This document shows, in pieces, positions 37,601 through 48,000 of a stretch of DNA of 64,000 nt (positions are counted from its first letter, which is position 1; the number at the start of each line of letters is the position of its first letter). Origin of the DNA: Azolla caroliniana (lineage: Eukaryota; Polypodiophyta); the NCBI GenBank assembly GCA_043228905.1, contig JBHGNT010000011.1:20708001-20772000 (forward strand), given 5' to 3'. The notes beneath the pieces were generated by a model that saw only the letters and a list, made by a program, of their open reading frames with translations, was not told the DNA's origin and searched no databases. A program made the position numbers and the translations under genes.

Positions 37601-38730
37601 CGCACATCCTTCAGCAGCATCTTGCATCCGGTTGATGTCATCAGCCACACGTCTCCTATGCCGGCTATCCGGCACGTACCTTCATTTCCCATCCGGACAC
37701 AGCCGTGCTCACCGGCTGTGTAGGATGAGAAGTATTTCTTCTCCGGGGTCAGGTGGAACGACGCTCCGGAATCGACCACCCAGGTCATCTCTACACCGGC
37801 AAGGTTCAGCTCCCTCTCTTCGGTAATAAGCATTATCTCTTCTTCACTTGCCGCGAGTGCCGTCGTTCCTTTCCGGTCCTGCCCTCGCCGATCCGGACCT
37901 CTCCGGTCCGTGGCTCCCCGGTATGCACCGTTTCTCTCCGGTGATTTCTTCGAATCGGTGTCGTCGGCTCCGTTGTCTTTTCGGTAATGCCGACAATTCT
38001 TCCGGAAGTGCCCCGGCTTCCCACAGTGGAAGCAAATGGGTCTTCCTCTTGACTGCGACCGGGTCCCCGACTTCTCCCGTCTTTGCGGACTCCGGTTCCA
38101 TTGTCTTCCCCGTTCCGATTCGGCAAGCAGCGCCTTCGAGTCGGAGGCCGGTTCTTTATCTCTCCGACGCGCTTCTTCGTTCAAAATACTTGTCTTTACC
38201 GTTTGTAGGGACAAGTTGTCTTCCGTGCAGGAGGTGCTGAGAGTCACCACCAAGTTCTCCCAGCTGTCCGGCAATGTACACATCAGGATGATGGCTTGCA
38301 TTGCATCCTCCAACGGGAACTTGATCGCCGCAAGCTGGTTCACGAATCCCATGAACGTACTTACGTGTTCCACCATACTCTCGCCGTCCCGGTACTTGAG
38401 ATTCACAATCTTCCTCATCAGGGAGGTCCGGTTCAGCGCATTCTTCCTCTCATAGAGGCCCGACAGCTTCTTCCACATTTCGTATGCGTTGGTGTCGTTC
38501 GCCACATGTTGTAGGACGCTTACGTCGACATATTGTCGGATCGTCGCTACGGCTTTCCGGTTCAGGAGCTTCCACTCCGACTCAAGTACCCCTTTCGGTA
38601 TTTCCGACCTGTCAATCGGTTCGTACAGGTCCCGAACAATCAGAAGATCCTCCATCTTGATCTTCCAGTCGGCGTAATTCTGTGCATTCAGCACCATCAT
38701 CATCGGCTGCCCGCTGCCGCCGCCTTCCAT
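34657..38730 (-). CDS. Copia gag-pol polyprotein
   Basis: A single 1357-aa frame starts at the first ATG (38,728-38,730) and has no frameshift or internal stop. Gag has a UBN2-type region (about 15-180) and a zinc knuckle CFHCGKPGHFRKNC (Cys233, Cys236, His241, Cys246). The aspartic protease has DSGA at about 320-323. Integrase has the HHCC zinc site (about 448-481) and catalytic Asp509, Asp571 and Glu606, with 34 residues between the last two by my count, one fewer than I expect. RT carries TAFLHGDLEEEIYMQQPEGF (about 950) and YVDD (Asp1035-Asp1036). RNase H follows (FTDSD about 1203, TTEAEY about 1245, YCDSQSA about 1279). The pol order protease-integrase-RT-RNase H defines copia. All key residues are present. 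An acidic, Glu-rich linker (about 745-805) joins integrase to RT. Confidence 0.97.
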   Translation of the reverse strand: MEGGGSGQPMMMVLNAQNYADWKIKMEDLLIVRDLYEPIDRSEIPKGVLESEWKLLNRKAVATIRQYVDVSVLQHVANDTNAYEMWKKLSGLYERKNALNRTSLMRKIVNLKYRDGESMVEHVSTFMGFVNQLAAIKFPLEDAMQAIILMCTLPDSWENLVVTLSTSCTEDNLSLQTVKTSILNEEARRRDKEPASDSKALLAESERGRQWNRSPQRREKSGTRSQSRGRPICFHCGKPGHFRKNCRHYRKDNGADDTDSKKSPERNGAYRGATDRRGPDRRGQDRKGTTALAASEEEIMLITEERELNLAGVEMTWVVDSGASFHLTPEKKYFSSYTAGEHGCVRMGNEGTCRIAGIGDVWLMTSTGCKMLLKDVRHVPEVRLNLISAGRLDDEGYTGSIRNGVMKFSKGSLIVARARKVNTLYLMNSRLCLEELNVAADTAGELWHKRLCHMSEKGMKRLAEDNLIPVKHVHLEKCTDCLAGKQNRTSFHSRPPTRRSAPLELVHTDVCQVETKSHGGAQYFVTFIDDHSRKLWTAPLKTKDQVLSVFKELHARVERESGKKLKAIRADNGGEYRGQFQEYCRSKGIRLEFTVPKTPELNGLAERMNRTIMERVRSMLAHAKLPKGFWAEAMSTATYVINRSPSVPLDGDTPQKVWTGKEVSYRHLKVFGCLAYVHVAKDRRGKLDPKTRPCIFLGYGDDEFGYRVWDPVDKKIFRSRDIIFMEDKTLADWESEKKMKSSKSTGEDQLYEEQSRPARDRLALEDPAEDGEETEPAEEDENDTGTGPDPEIDSDEEESEEPVTEVPERRYPLRERRAPRRFPEPEHVLLTDEGEPESFEEAKHDTQSRRWLSAMQDEMDSLHENHTYELVELPKGKRALRNKWVFKLKPGDAGNPPRYKARIVVKGFQQKKGVDFDEIFAPVVKMTSIRTVLSIAASMDLEVEQMDVKTAFLHGDLEEEIYMQQPEGFEKKGKEHLVCRLKKSLYGLKQAPRQWYRKFDSFMTDEGYLKTQSDHCVFVKKFEGGDFLILLLYVDDMLIVGRDQVKIRMLKKALHRTFSMKDLGPARQILGMHIIRDRKKKQLWLSQEKYVTKVLHRFNMSEARPVGSTLPANCKLSSKQCPKTKAEKEDMMKVPYASAVGSLMYAMVCTRPDIGYAVGVVSRYMSNPGKEHWNAVKWILRYLKGTANVCLRFGSGKPELDGFTDSDMSADADTSRSTSGYVMTYAGGAVSWQSRLQKTVALSTTEAEYMAAVEAGKEVIWMKDFIRELGIRQEEYRLYCDSQSAIHLAKNAAYHSRTKHIQRRYHWIRERIEDKEFVLTKVHTDENGSDMLTKVLTPDKLEACRKRIGLERHPMPK

Positions 38731-38745
38731 TTTCTGCAACAGTCA

Positions 38746-38756
38746 CTCTGATACCA
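38746..38756 (-). other. Primer-binding site of the young copia element
   Basis: On the minus strand TGGTATCAGAG follows the 5' LTR after a 3-base spacer (AAG). This is the standard complement of the 3' end of plant initiator tRNA-Met used by most plant copia elements. Confidence 0.93.
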
Positions 38757-39129
38757 CTTTGTAAAGCTTTGACGCTATCAAAGCTTTCGCCTCTCGGCCA
38801 CAACCAAGACAACACGGATCAATGCAGCAGAAAAATGAAAACAAAGACACAGAGAGATGAATACACAGGGTATAACGTGGAAAACCCTAAACGGGAAAAA
38901 CCACGGGAGTGCACGACTCCAACTACCACTATACACTGGAATATACAATGGCGAGGCTACAAGGCAACAACCTTGAGCTCGCTGTCCTCGCCACAGGCGG
39001 CGGTATTACACAGAGGCGTCGACCTCTTCGTTTCTCTCTCTCTCTCTCTCGGCTGCTCTCACTTCGCTCCCTCTAAGTGGAAAAACAGACAATGAGCAAC
39101 AACCACATAAAACTGTTTGCCCTAAGTCA

Positions 39130-39137
39130 TATTTATA
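39130..39137 (-). promoter_or_regulatory. TATA box of the young copia 5' LTR
   Basis: TATAAATA on the minus strand lies downstream of the 28-bp array, within GTGTATAAATATGACTTAGG. The equivalent element with the same flank is present in the related LTR at 43,514-43,521, which supports its role as the core promoter. Confidence 0.7.
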
Positions 39138-39242
39138 CACATATGACTTTCGGGCTATTTACAAATATAGCCTCAAGGGCTCTTGGCAAACATATTCACA
39201 AATATGTCTCCGCATCCGGATCTCTCTCCGGGTACATTCATC

Positions 39243-39427
39243 ATCCGGTTCCGTAACCGGGGTCTTCATCATCCGGCTCCGTAACCGGGGTCTTCATCAT
39301 CCGGCTCCGTAACCGGGGTCTTCATCATCCGGTTCCGTAACCGGGGTCTTCATCATCCGGCTCCGTAACCGGGGTCTTCATCATCCGGCTCCGTAACCGG
39401 GGTCTTCATCATCCGGTTCCGTAACCG
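39243..39427 (-). repeat. 28-bp tandem array in U3 of the 5' LTR (7 units)
   Basis: This is the same seven-unit array as in the 3' LTR. It lies upstream (in transcript sense) of the TATA box, the place where plant copia elements carry enhancer-like repeats. CCGG is abundant, giving many CG and CHG methylation sites. Confidence 0.95.
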
Positions 39428-39488
39428 CAACCGGGCTTGCCGTCATTCATCTCCGGACATCCCATCCGGAGGGACCGTAATCCCAACA

Positions 39489-39493
39489 TAAGC
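39489..39493. repeat. Target-site duplication TAAGC, right copy
   Basis: Matches 33,913-33,917. Removing the insert and one copy of TAAGC brings the older element's gag reading frame back together across the junction. Confidence 0.95.
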
Positions 39494-40425
39494 AACATTG
39501 CTTTTAATTTGTCTTCGATCGTCATCCCTTGAGCTGAAATTTGAGAGTTTAGACTTTCGTACTCGTGGAGGTGTGCCTAAACCGAGTCGTGGTGCAGACA
39601 ATTCTCTCCAGCCTTTGCCACGCATTCGGCTTGAATCCTTTTGGAGTGTTTTCTGTTTCGATTGGGTCAATTTGACCTTTGACTATTAGATAGTCTTGCA
39701 TCAAACTTCCTTAGACTCATTTCTGATGAGCTGGATGATGATGCCATCTGTGTCAACCTTGGAAGATTATGTTTAGAGTTGACTACGAACAGTGGTAGTG
39801 TGCAGCTGACTAGCTCACCCAAATTCATTCTTGCCAGATTTGGACACGAGTTTGCCCATTGGGTTTCGAAGGACTTTTTGATGGTGAGTTTGCTCCAAGT
39901 GGCTACAGCGAGTGGAGGGACAGAGCTGACTGGTCTTACCGAATATCGCTTAGTTGAGTTGAGCACAACTATATGCCAAATAGGTTCTTAATACCAATTT
40001 TAGAGGACGGTCACAAATTGCGTGCCTCCTTTTCAGGTCGATATTGCTTCGAGTGACTACGATGATTGGAGGGACGGATTTAAACTATTCTTCCCGGATT
40101 TCGTATAGCCAAGTGAAGCACAGATGAGGTTGCTCCTAGGGTTGGATCTGCTTTGAGTGATTACAACAAATGAGTGGATAGTGTCTAACCTAGTAAAGCA
40201 CGATTGACGCCGGTTTGATAGAGATTCCACTTAGAACGGTTGCAATCACAGAAGCAAGGTACAACCGGTTGGCTTACCTTAAGAATGATCTAGCTCACTA
40301 GAGTGCAAATCTTCGGATGTCTTTCTCTTCTCAAGATGAGATCTTCAACTCGGGATCTTCAGGAAGACAAGGACAAGAATGTTGTTGAAAATAAATGACA
40401 GCCGACAACGAGTTGAATAACCTGG

Positions 40426-40436
40426 CTCTAATACCA
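40426..40436 (-). other. Primer-binding site of the old copia element
   Basis: Minus-strand TGGTATTAGAG lies two bases inside the LTR-like end at 40,439. It differs from the usual TGGTATCAGAG at one base, either decay or a real variant. Confidence 0.6.
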
Positions 40437-40438
40437 AA

Positions 40439-40789
40439 TGTTGTAGTATGAGACCATCAGTGCGGAAACAAGAACATCATCTATGCTTAGAAGATCACTG
40501 AGTTAGCATGATAGAGCAAGATCAAACAGACAAAGTGAGAAAGAAACAAAGATATATTAACGTCTTCTGAGAGAAGGAGAGAGACACAATATGTAACCGT
40601 ATTATTCGAACTCAAGAGTCAAAGTTACAATAGAATGGAGGCAACAACCTTATCAGCTAGGTTACAAAGCCCGTTATATAATAACGGGGCTAGGGCAACT
40701 GCCCTTTTTGACATATTTACATAATTGTCCTAAACCTAGTCTGTCCAAGGGACAATGTGAATACGGCCATTAAACACCCATATTCGACA
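40439..40789 (-). repeat. Probable 5' LTR of the old copia element
   Basis: The 351-bp segment starts TGTTGTAGTATGAG and ends ATTCGACA on the plus strand, so it has TG...CA ends. It abuts the primer-binding site and includes a TATA-like string (minus TTATATAACG, about 40,674). No second LTR was found at the other end of the element, so the outer boundary is inferred from the TG/CA end alone. It contains a GATATATTAACGTCTTCTGA block also seen in the dispersed composite repeat. Confidence 0.55.
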
Positions 40790-42073
40790 AGATGCACTTG
40801 GATTTTGACTTAGTTTGGGCAATAGTTGTTGGCAGTTTACAAACTATCATTAAGGATTATGATCAATTGTATGTTTCAATCCAATATAAAACGAAATTAG
40901 TATCGCATACTAGACCTGTATCTTTTGTAGAAGAGGATGTGGTTTGTAGAGTAAATGTTCTCTAACTCAAAAACTCTTACCCTTGTGTCATATGAATGGC
41001 ATGCACACACGTGGCCAAGGCACATAATTTGCCTATATGCGATGATAAGGCATATTGCTTGTCCCCTCAGTCGAATGGGTTTTGCTAAGAATTGGACAAG
41101 AATTCATTTATTGGGAGATAGCAACTTGATCAATACAATTCTTTTTAAGGAGAGTAATCGATATTGATATTGATTGTTTATCTACAATGTCGTTTACCTC
41201 TTATTGGTTGGTTCATGGACATGGTGAAAACAAAAGTTTTTAAATATTTGGACCATTTTTTGAGCTCTAAACATGGTAAGAGAGTGAGGTCTTTAGCTTT
41301 TGTCACAAGCAAAGTTAAGCATGCCACTTATATTAAATTTATTTGATCTAAAGGTGCTCACGTTGAAGAGGAACGTTACAATGAAAATTTGTATATCTTT
41401 GTGGGTTTTTACCTCACAGTGAGTTTCCCTACTAGAAATATACCTATAGTAGGTGTTTATATTTATTTACCTCTCATGTATTCATTCTCCTTCATTTATC
41501 ACATTTTGAACATCCTACTATATAGCTTAAATTCTTAAACGCCCAGGAGATGGTAAAGAACAAAACAAAAAAACTGTTGCATTTTTCAGTATTGATAATT
41601 TAGTTTTGTTTCGTCATCTTTCAACAATATTACATAAATAGTCATAAAACAAGTTCAGTAGGTTACAAAGGAACAAGCACATTATACATTAGTTCACTTT
41701 ACATGTGAAGAAATCATAAGGAGAGCTCATGGCTGCATCTATTTGAATTTATATGCATATTATCATTTATTATAAACCTCGCTATGTACGAAGGTTTCTA
41801 TCCAAAAGAAGAAATTGAGATGGGTGTTTCCTCTCTATTCGGAAGTCACACCTTGGAAAGATGAGCTATTGATATACAAATGATCAACGATTGAAGAGAA
41901 GTGGGCATTTCCTCTGTATTCAGAAGTCACAACTTGGAAAGATGAGCTATTGATGTACAAATGATCAACGATTGAAGAGAAACATCATCGATATAAGAGC
42001 AAAAGAGAATGATACGTCATATAAAATGAAGATAGAGACAAATCACAAGTCACTATGAACTAGGGAACCATCC
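40790..42073. other. Spacer between the copia nest and the U-box kinase gene
   Basis: No gene is supported. Short open frames on the plus strand (for example 40,955-41,167) have no motif I recognise. The 3' UTR of the minus-strand kinase gene probably lies in the last few hundred bases and includes the 81-bp tandem repeat. Confidence 0.4.
41821..41981. repeat. 81-bp tandem duplication downstream of the kinase stop codon
   Basis: Two copies (41,821-41,901 and 41,902-41,981) share CTTGGAAAGATGAGCTATTG and AATGATCAACGATTGAAGAG. They differ at only a few bases. The array is about 100-250 bp past the kinase stop and may be transcribed in its 3' UTR. Confidence 0.85.
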
Positions 42074-45000
42074 TTATTCAGAAAAACGTGATAGTCTTTG
42101 GTTCCACTCCAATATAGCTGAACGTAAAGACAGACTGGGTGTCAATTGCTTGTTTCGTAACTTCGCATTGGTCATTGGCGAAGTCTTATGATCCCGAAGC
42201 CATTGTTTGATTGAAGAGTACTCATATGTATAACCATCAGCTGCAATATGGGGATCTTTCATTATTTCCTAAAGAAAGAAAGAAAGATATATTTAAGTCT
42301 TTTAAAGAAACATGACATAATCTCAAATATCACCATTTAAATTAAATTGTCAGGCGTGGGTTACTTGGTTCTAGTAAGATAACACTTTGAATTTATTTAA
42401 ACATCATCTAAATACATTCGCATGAATTTAATTCAATCTCATTTTAATAATGCAAATTCGGGACAACGTAATGCATATGCTCTATCTTTACTTATGTACA
42501 TTGTAGACATAAACACAACATATAAGGGATGCTAAAATCTTTTGAGTTGTTAAGTATTCAGTCTTAAATTAACATTCTTTTTAGTGCACAATGATGAGAA
42601 CCCTAATGGCAGTGCAAAGACATGGCTACAAACATAGGCAATTTGACGAGCTGTATTTTTAATCTTCTTTCATGTTTTCATGTTTTTTTTATTTTGCACT
42701 TGCTCCCCCTGAACTTTTGGAATCAGGCAAAATGTGTGAAACGGCCAATGTCCAATTATCAATCCCTAGACTGGAGGAGCCAGAGTTGGCTGGCCCCAAG
42801 ATCAGCATGTAATTAATCTAGTTGGCATCGGGTTCTGATGTGCATAACATGTGTGCATCTTATTGTTAAGTTATGCCTTTTAAAGTCACTTTTAGGCTCC
42901 ATCTTATGGTATCGTGTTCTATTAGTTTATCAGTAATAATGAAACAAAAACAAGTGGCAGTGTTTGGGACCAATGCAGTGTCAACTTGCTTGTTCAGAAT
43001 TATTCTAGTTTTTTAGAATGTCGGGAGCAAAAGATGGTGTATATTAGATAATGAGCTTAATTAGTTCCGAATATACAAGAATGCTGCTAAGAGCGGTTTT
43101 TACGAATGCGTTCTAAAATACTGCAAAGCTATAACTGGTTATTACCATAAACACAAAATCATGAAGTGGGAAGACCAACTGTCATAACCAAGAAATCATG
43201 AAGTGGGAAGACAGGCAGTTATAACCAAGGAAGCTTGCCACGTTAAGTATACCACTCGTCTCCTAGATGTGAAATTAAGTTTAGTCGGTCCAAAAACTTA
43301 AGGAGATATTTCTGTTGGGAAATCGGTCCCTCCGGATGGGATCCGATTATGAATGAAGAGGACCCGGTGAGAACCTGAAGAGATCCAAAAACCGGATCGG
43401 GTGGACCCAGTGAGAACTGGAAGAGATCCGGAAACCGGATCGGATGGACCCGGTGAGAACTGGAAGAGAAGACATATTTGTAAATATGTTCTGAGTAAAT
43501 ATGTTCATATAAGTATAAATATGACTTAGGGCAATCGCTTTATGTGTGATGAGTGTTGAGTTGTTGTCATATTGTTGTATGTGTATAACTGCTGTACAGA
43601 GAGAGAGTGAGATACATAGCGATACTCTGTTGTAACCACCGCCTGGCGAAGATACAGAGCTCGAGGTAGTTGCCTCCGAACCTCTGATTGTACTGTTCTC
43701 ATATAGTGATAGTTGGAGTCTGTGGGCTCCCGTGGTTTTTTCCCATTCAGGGTTTTCCACGTAAACATCCTGTGTACTCTCCTTTGTATTCATATCTATT
43801 CCCATTTCCGTGTTTCATTCTCATCGAAGTGATTCAAGACTCGGTTGTGGCCGAGCAATATTCTGCACTATTCTCGTCAGTTTCTTCATTCATATGAGAT
43901 TTCCCAGGTTCAAAATTTTAGCTAGATTGGTGGTTCAACTGGTGTTTTACAACCCTCTGGAAATCTCATGTTCTGGATGAGAATGGCCAATCAAGAACCT
44001 TTTGGTTAAAAATCTCATGTGTACAAGGAAAGTGAGAAAATCAATTTCCGATAATAGATCAGGGTCAGAGGGTGTTGAATGTCTGCAACCACCCCTAGGG
44101 ACATTAAGAATGACCCCCATGATACTTTTGGTCATGACATATGCCAATCAACATCTTTACTCTGAAGGTGAAGACATGGTCAAGGCCTAGAAGACGAGAT
44201 AGATGTTTCTCTCATTAAGTATACTAATTACATTTCCTTATTCCAACTCTCTGTCTTCCAAATAATGACGGTTCATGCTGCTCATCTATTTAACTCTTGT
44301 AAACGCCAGAATATGCTTTCATAAGTAGCCTTCACATCATTTACTCATTCTATTTTCTTTGTTGTTCTAAGGTTAACCTCTTGCAGCGGTTTGGTCTATT
44401 ACCAATGTTAATACTTTTTATTTCTTTTTGTAGGCATTTTGTTCACCATTTTCCTAGATGAGAATATCTTCAATGGTAATCTCTCTAACAGGGCTAAGCA
44501 TAACAATATATCAGAGATTTTAGGCCTTACAAAAATTTCTCACAAATGACAAATATACCAGATATTATGAGGTTTACTGAAATTCTAAATGACAAATATA
44601 CTATGAGCTATGGTCGTGTGGTGCTAAGGCTTGGGCTTTGCCCCTTAATGGTGTGAGTTCAAGTTTTTTGCAATTGGATTTAAAAGCTGCATCATTTATA
44701 GAAACTCTTCGAAATTTTAATTTGAGATCACACATTATAGTTTGCCCCTAATAAAATGGCTTTATAAAATTGACATAGACACATTTTCTACAATAAAAGA
44801 AGTGGAAATTTTGTGATGCTAACAAATGTATACTTCAGAGGCAATTAATTGCTAGGTTTCACAGGCTATTTTATGACAATGCACTAAACTGATTCTCTAA
44901 ACTTGAACTAATCCTATAATTTGTACAATTTTAGTATTTCCTAGTACACTCAACATCTTGTTTGAAGTACGTTTAAAATATAGAATCAAATTAATCTTAA

Positions 45001-48000
45001 CTATGCCTCAGCAAATTGTGCATACATCACATACTTTTGATAATAAAAAGACACATTCTCAAACTTACTCTACAGGTACAATATTTGCATTCAGTGCACA
45101 ATTTTAGTCCTTCGAACATTTACACTGAACAAACTATAAATTCACAAAGCAGCAATACTAGGTATAATCTTAAATAATGAAACTGAGAATGCAATCTTAC
45201 CTTTGAGATCGGACATATAAAAAAGCTCGGAACAGGTTGGCGAGAGTCCGAAAGAGCTTGTGTTTTCTTCCATGCTGTTTGAGCAATATAGTCTTCAGCA
45301 ACGGATTTCAGCTTTAAAAGTTTTGGTAAAATATCTGTTTCAAGACAAGGGCGGTTTTGCCTCTTTAACTGTGAGCAATTGATAGCCATAATAGCCATCT
45401 CTGTAGCTTCAGAAATGGGCCAATTACCAGCCATTGGATCGAGAACTTTATCCAATGTCTTCTCTCGTAAAGCAATATCAACAATAGCAGTCAACCCTAT
45501 TGGACCCCTTCCTGTCAAAAGCTGTAGCATGATAAGTCCAAGAGCATATACATCAGACTTCGGAGTGAAAACACCCGTCCTTTGGTACTCGGGATCAATA
45601 TATGCAAAAGTTCCAACAGGATTGGTATCTTTATAGACTGTAACACTATGTGAAGTGATACTTGGAGCCAATCTTGCTAAACCGACATCGCCAAGTTTAG
45701 TTGAGAAGTTCTGGTCCAAGAGAATATTTGCTGGCTTCAGATCCCTATGAACATATGGGTCTGGTTTTAATGAATGAAGAAAAACAAGGGCAGTTGTGAC
45801 TTCAGCAATGATTTGGAAGCGAAGATGCCATGGCAACGGCAATGTTCCACCCTTGCAATATAAACGATCCTCTAAACTGCCATTTACTAGGTATTCATAC
45901 ACAAGACACCCTTGCTCACGACAAGCCCCTAACAAGAGTACCAAGTGCGGGTGATGCATTCGGCTAAGAAAATCAACCTACAAAAAACAAAGCAACTATC
46001 ATGTCACTTTTTTTTCTTTTTGATCCATATTTGTTTCATGTTTCATTTTCTTCATCTTTGTTCTTTTTCTTTTCCTTTTTCATCTTTTTTTTGGGGGTTT
46101 AAACAGGCTTATGTTAACTATACATAAAGTCCATCACATTCACATTTGGCCTAATGTTAAGGAAAAGTAGAAAAGCTAGTTAGGTTACAAGTAAATATAA
46201 ATACATAGTTTCTTTTCAAAGGAGCTTTTCTTTTACCAAAAACAGAGCTTTAACTTAACTCGTAAATCCTAGCCCTAAATTTCTGTATGAATCAACTGGC
46301 ACCACAGTACGTACAAAAATTTACCTCATGCTGAAATTCCCGTGGACCTTGAACACTATCTTTTTTTAGAACTTTTATTGCCACCATTGTATGATGAAGC
46401 ATTCCTCTATAAACAGGTCCATATCCACCAAGACCAATTTGATTTAGCTCCGAAAACCCATTTGTTGCAATCTTCAGTTCTTCAAAACTATATTGTCGAT
46501 ATTTCATTTGGGCTTGCTGAAGGGCAGACAAAGCTGTTTGTCTGTCCAATGCTTCTTTGTTTGCTCGATCTTCTGCTTCTCTGCGCATTTGTGACTCTTT
46601 TTCTGCCATTAATCTGGCAGCTTTTAAAGCAACCAATGCCTCATCGAACTTCTTAGCTTCTATAGCAGCTTCTCTCTTGGCTTGCTTTGCTATTACCAAG
46701 GCTTGCTCTCGTTTCCTTCTCTCTTCTTTAGCATAAGTGTGAAGTTCATTTTCCTATCAGACATAATACATTGTCATACTTCTTTGCAAGCCTAACTTAG
46801 AAAATAATTGAAATGGCGTTCCTTTCATGTTCCACTCTTATTAAACTAAATGTTTAAGGGTGTGAAAAAGCTTTGCCAAAAAATTTAGTCTCATATTGTG
46901 CACATGCATAATTACCAAGGGGATTAAGAAATTCTCCTCATCATTTAAAAGTATGAATTTTCTTTCTTCGCCATACAAAACTTCGTAATCTTCTTTGAAA
47001 TTCATGCCTTACCAGATAATCAATCAAGCCATCTATGAGAAGTAATGAAAAGGTTTTTCACTTGATGACAGTTACTCAATAAATGAGATATTACATAGCA
47101 GGGATGGAGGCAATTCTCTCAGCTTCTAGACACAACTATACACTACCACTTGTCAAGAATGGTAAATACATAGGACCTTCTATATGTGACAATACTCCTG
47201 TACTAGAGAGGTCCTCTATATGGAATAATACTTCTGAAGAGGTCTTGTACATATTAAGGACTTGGTACTACTTGCATGAAAGCTTTGCATGCTCTGTGCA
47301 TATGCAGTACATAAGTTTTATCTGAACGTTATGCATATACATTACTTTGTTTCTATATAATCACATACTTATAGTGTACATGACAGTAAAGTTGCACAAC
47401 CATGTAGAATATATTGCCCAAATACCATAGAATTCCTCTTAGTTATTGTAGCTCCAATCAAAAAGCCTTTAGCTGTTATAAAAAGGGGATCCCGTTTTAC
47501 CTTTTGTACAGCCATGGCAACAGCTTGCTCTGCACTCATCACCCTTTGCTGAACACGCTTGAGTTCAACCTTCAGCTTATGGACATCATTTTGAACTTGA
47601 TCCTATATACATAGATAAATATCCTAGTGAAATCACGTGTATCATAATGGTTGATTTGAAAAACTTCTTAAATTTAGAGACATTCACCTGGCTAACAGTC
47701 TTGTGAGCTGACTCAACTTCATCTAAGCCATTTTCAGCGTGAGCTGACTCAACTTCATCTAATCCATTTTCAGCGTGAGCTGACTCAACTTCATCTAAGC
47801 CATTTTCAGTTTCATTCATATAACTGACAGCCCCATCAAATGATGATCTTGTATCATTCAATACAAGAAAATTTCCTAAATTACCAAAATTTTCCTCAGA
47901 AACCATGGAATCACGCTGACTTTTCATTTGTTCCACGTTAATACCATCTGATCCATAACTATCCAAGACCTTGGAACTATGAACATCAATATGATCATTC

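Larger units (their letters stand above)
33918..39488 (-). mobile_element. Young, apparently intact Ty1/copia LTR retrotransposon (5571 bp)
   Basis: The element is complete: two 729-bp LTRs (33,918-34,646 and 38,760-39,488) with TG...CA ends, a 5-bp target duplication, PBS, one uninterrupted gag-pol frame and a polypurine tract. The LTRs differ at a single base that I could find (A at 33,954, G at 38,796), which means very recent insertion, because the two LTRs are identical at insertion. Transcription runs on the minus strand from the right-hand LTR. It sits inside the gag region of an older copia element of the same orientation. It is more GC-rich than its surroundings. Ability to move is inferred from intactness only. 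Confidence 0.97.
38760..39488 (-). repeat. 5' LTR of the young copia element (promoter LTR)
   Basis: Same 729-bp sequence as 33,918-34,646, with G at 38,796 instead of A. Transcription of the element should start within it and run toward lower coordinates. Confidence 0.96.
30669..40789 (-). mobile_element. Old degenerate Ty1/copia element, split by a younger copia insertion
   Basis: On the minus strand the copia order is recognisable in decayed frames. From 5' to 3': an LTR-like end (40,439-40,789), PBS (40,426-40,436), gag N-terminus with a poly-Ser start and KFD motif (about 39,740), then more gag to 39,494. After the younger insertion, gag resumes at 33,912. Next come a zinc knuckle C-x2-C-x4-H-x4-C (about 33,620-33,665), the integrase end (TPY, then RIAERMNQTI, about 32,460-32,540), RT blocks TFLHGDLEEEIYIEQPKGF (about 31,434-31,500) and ILYVDDML (YVDD at 31,231-31,242), and the RT-RNase H junction (SRFMHNPGRSHWNVVK, about 30,830). 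Most of RNase H and the 3' LTR are not found. Stops and frameshifts are frequent. Its remaining length without the insert is about 4.5 kb. Confidence 0.85.

Noticed and set aside
40955-41346. Two adjacent plus-strand frames of 60-70 codons
   Set aside because: No motif, no splice signals linking them and no similarity I can name; chance frames are likely.
44602-44675. tRNA or SINE-like segment (TGGTCGTGTGGTGC, later GTGAGTTCAAG)
   Set aside because: The B box is weak, no stem pairs well and no tail is visible; not strong enough to list as a feature.
45655-45685. DVG instead of DFG in the kinase activation segment
   Set aside because: Plant U-box RLCKs normally carry DVG here, and Lys559, Asp654 and Asp672 are present, so it is not evidence of a pseudokinase.
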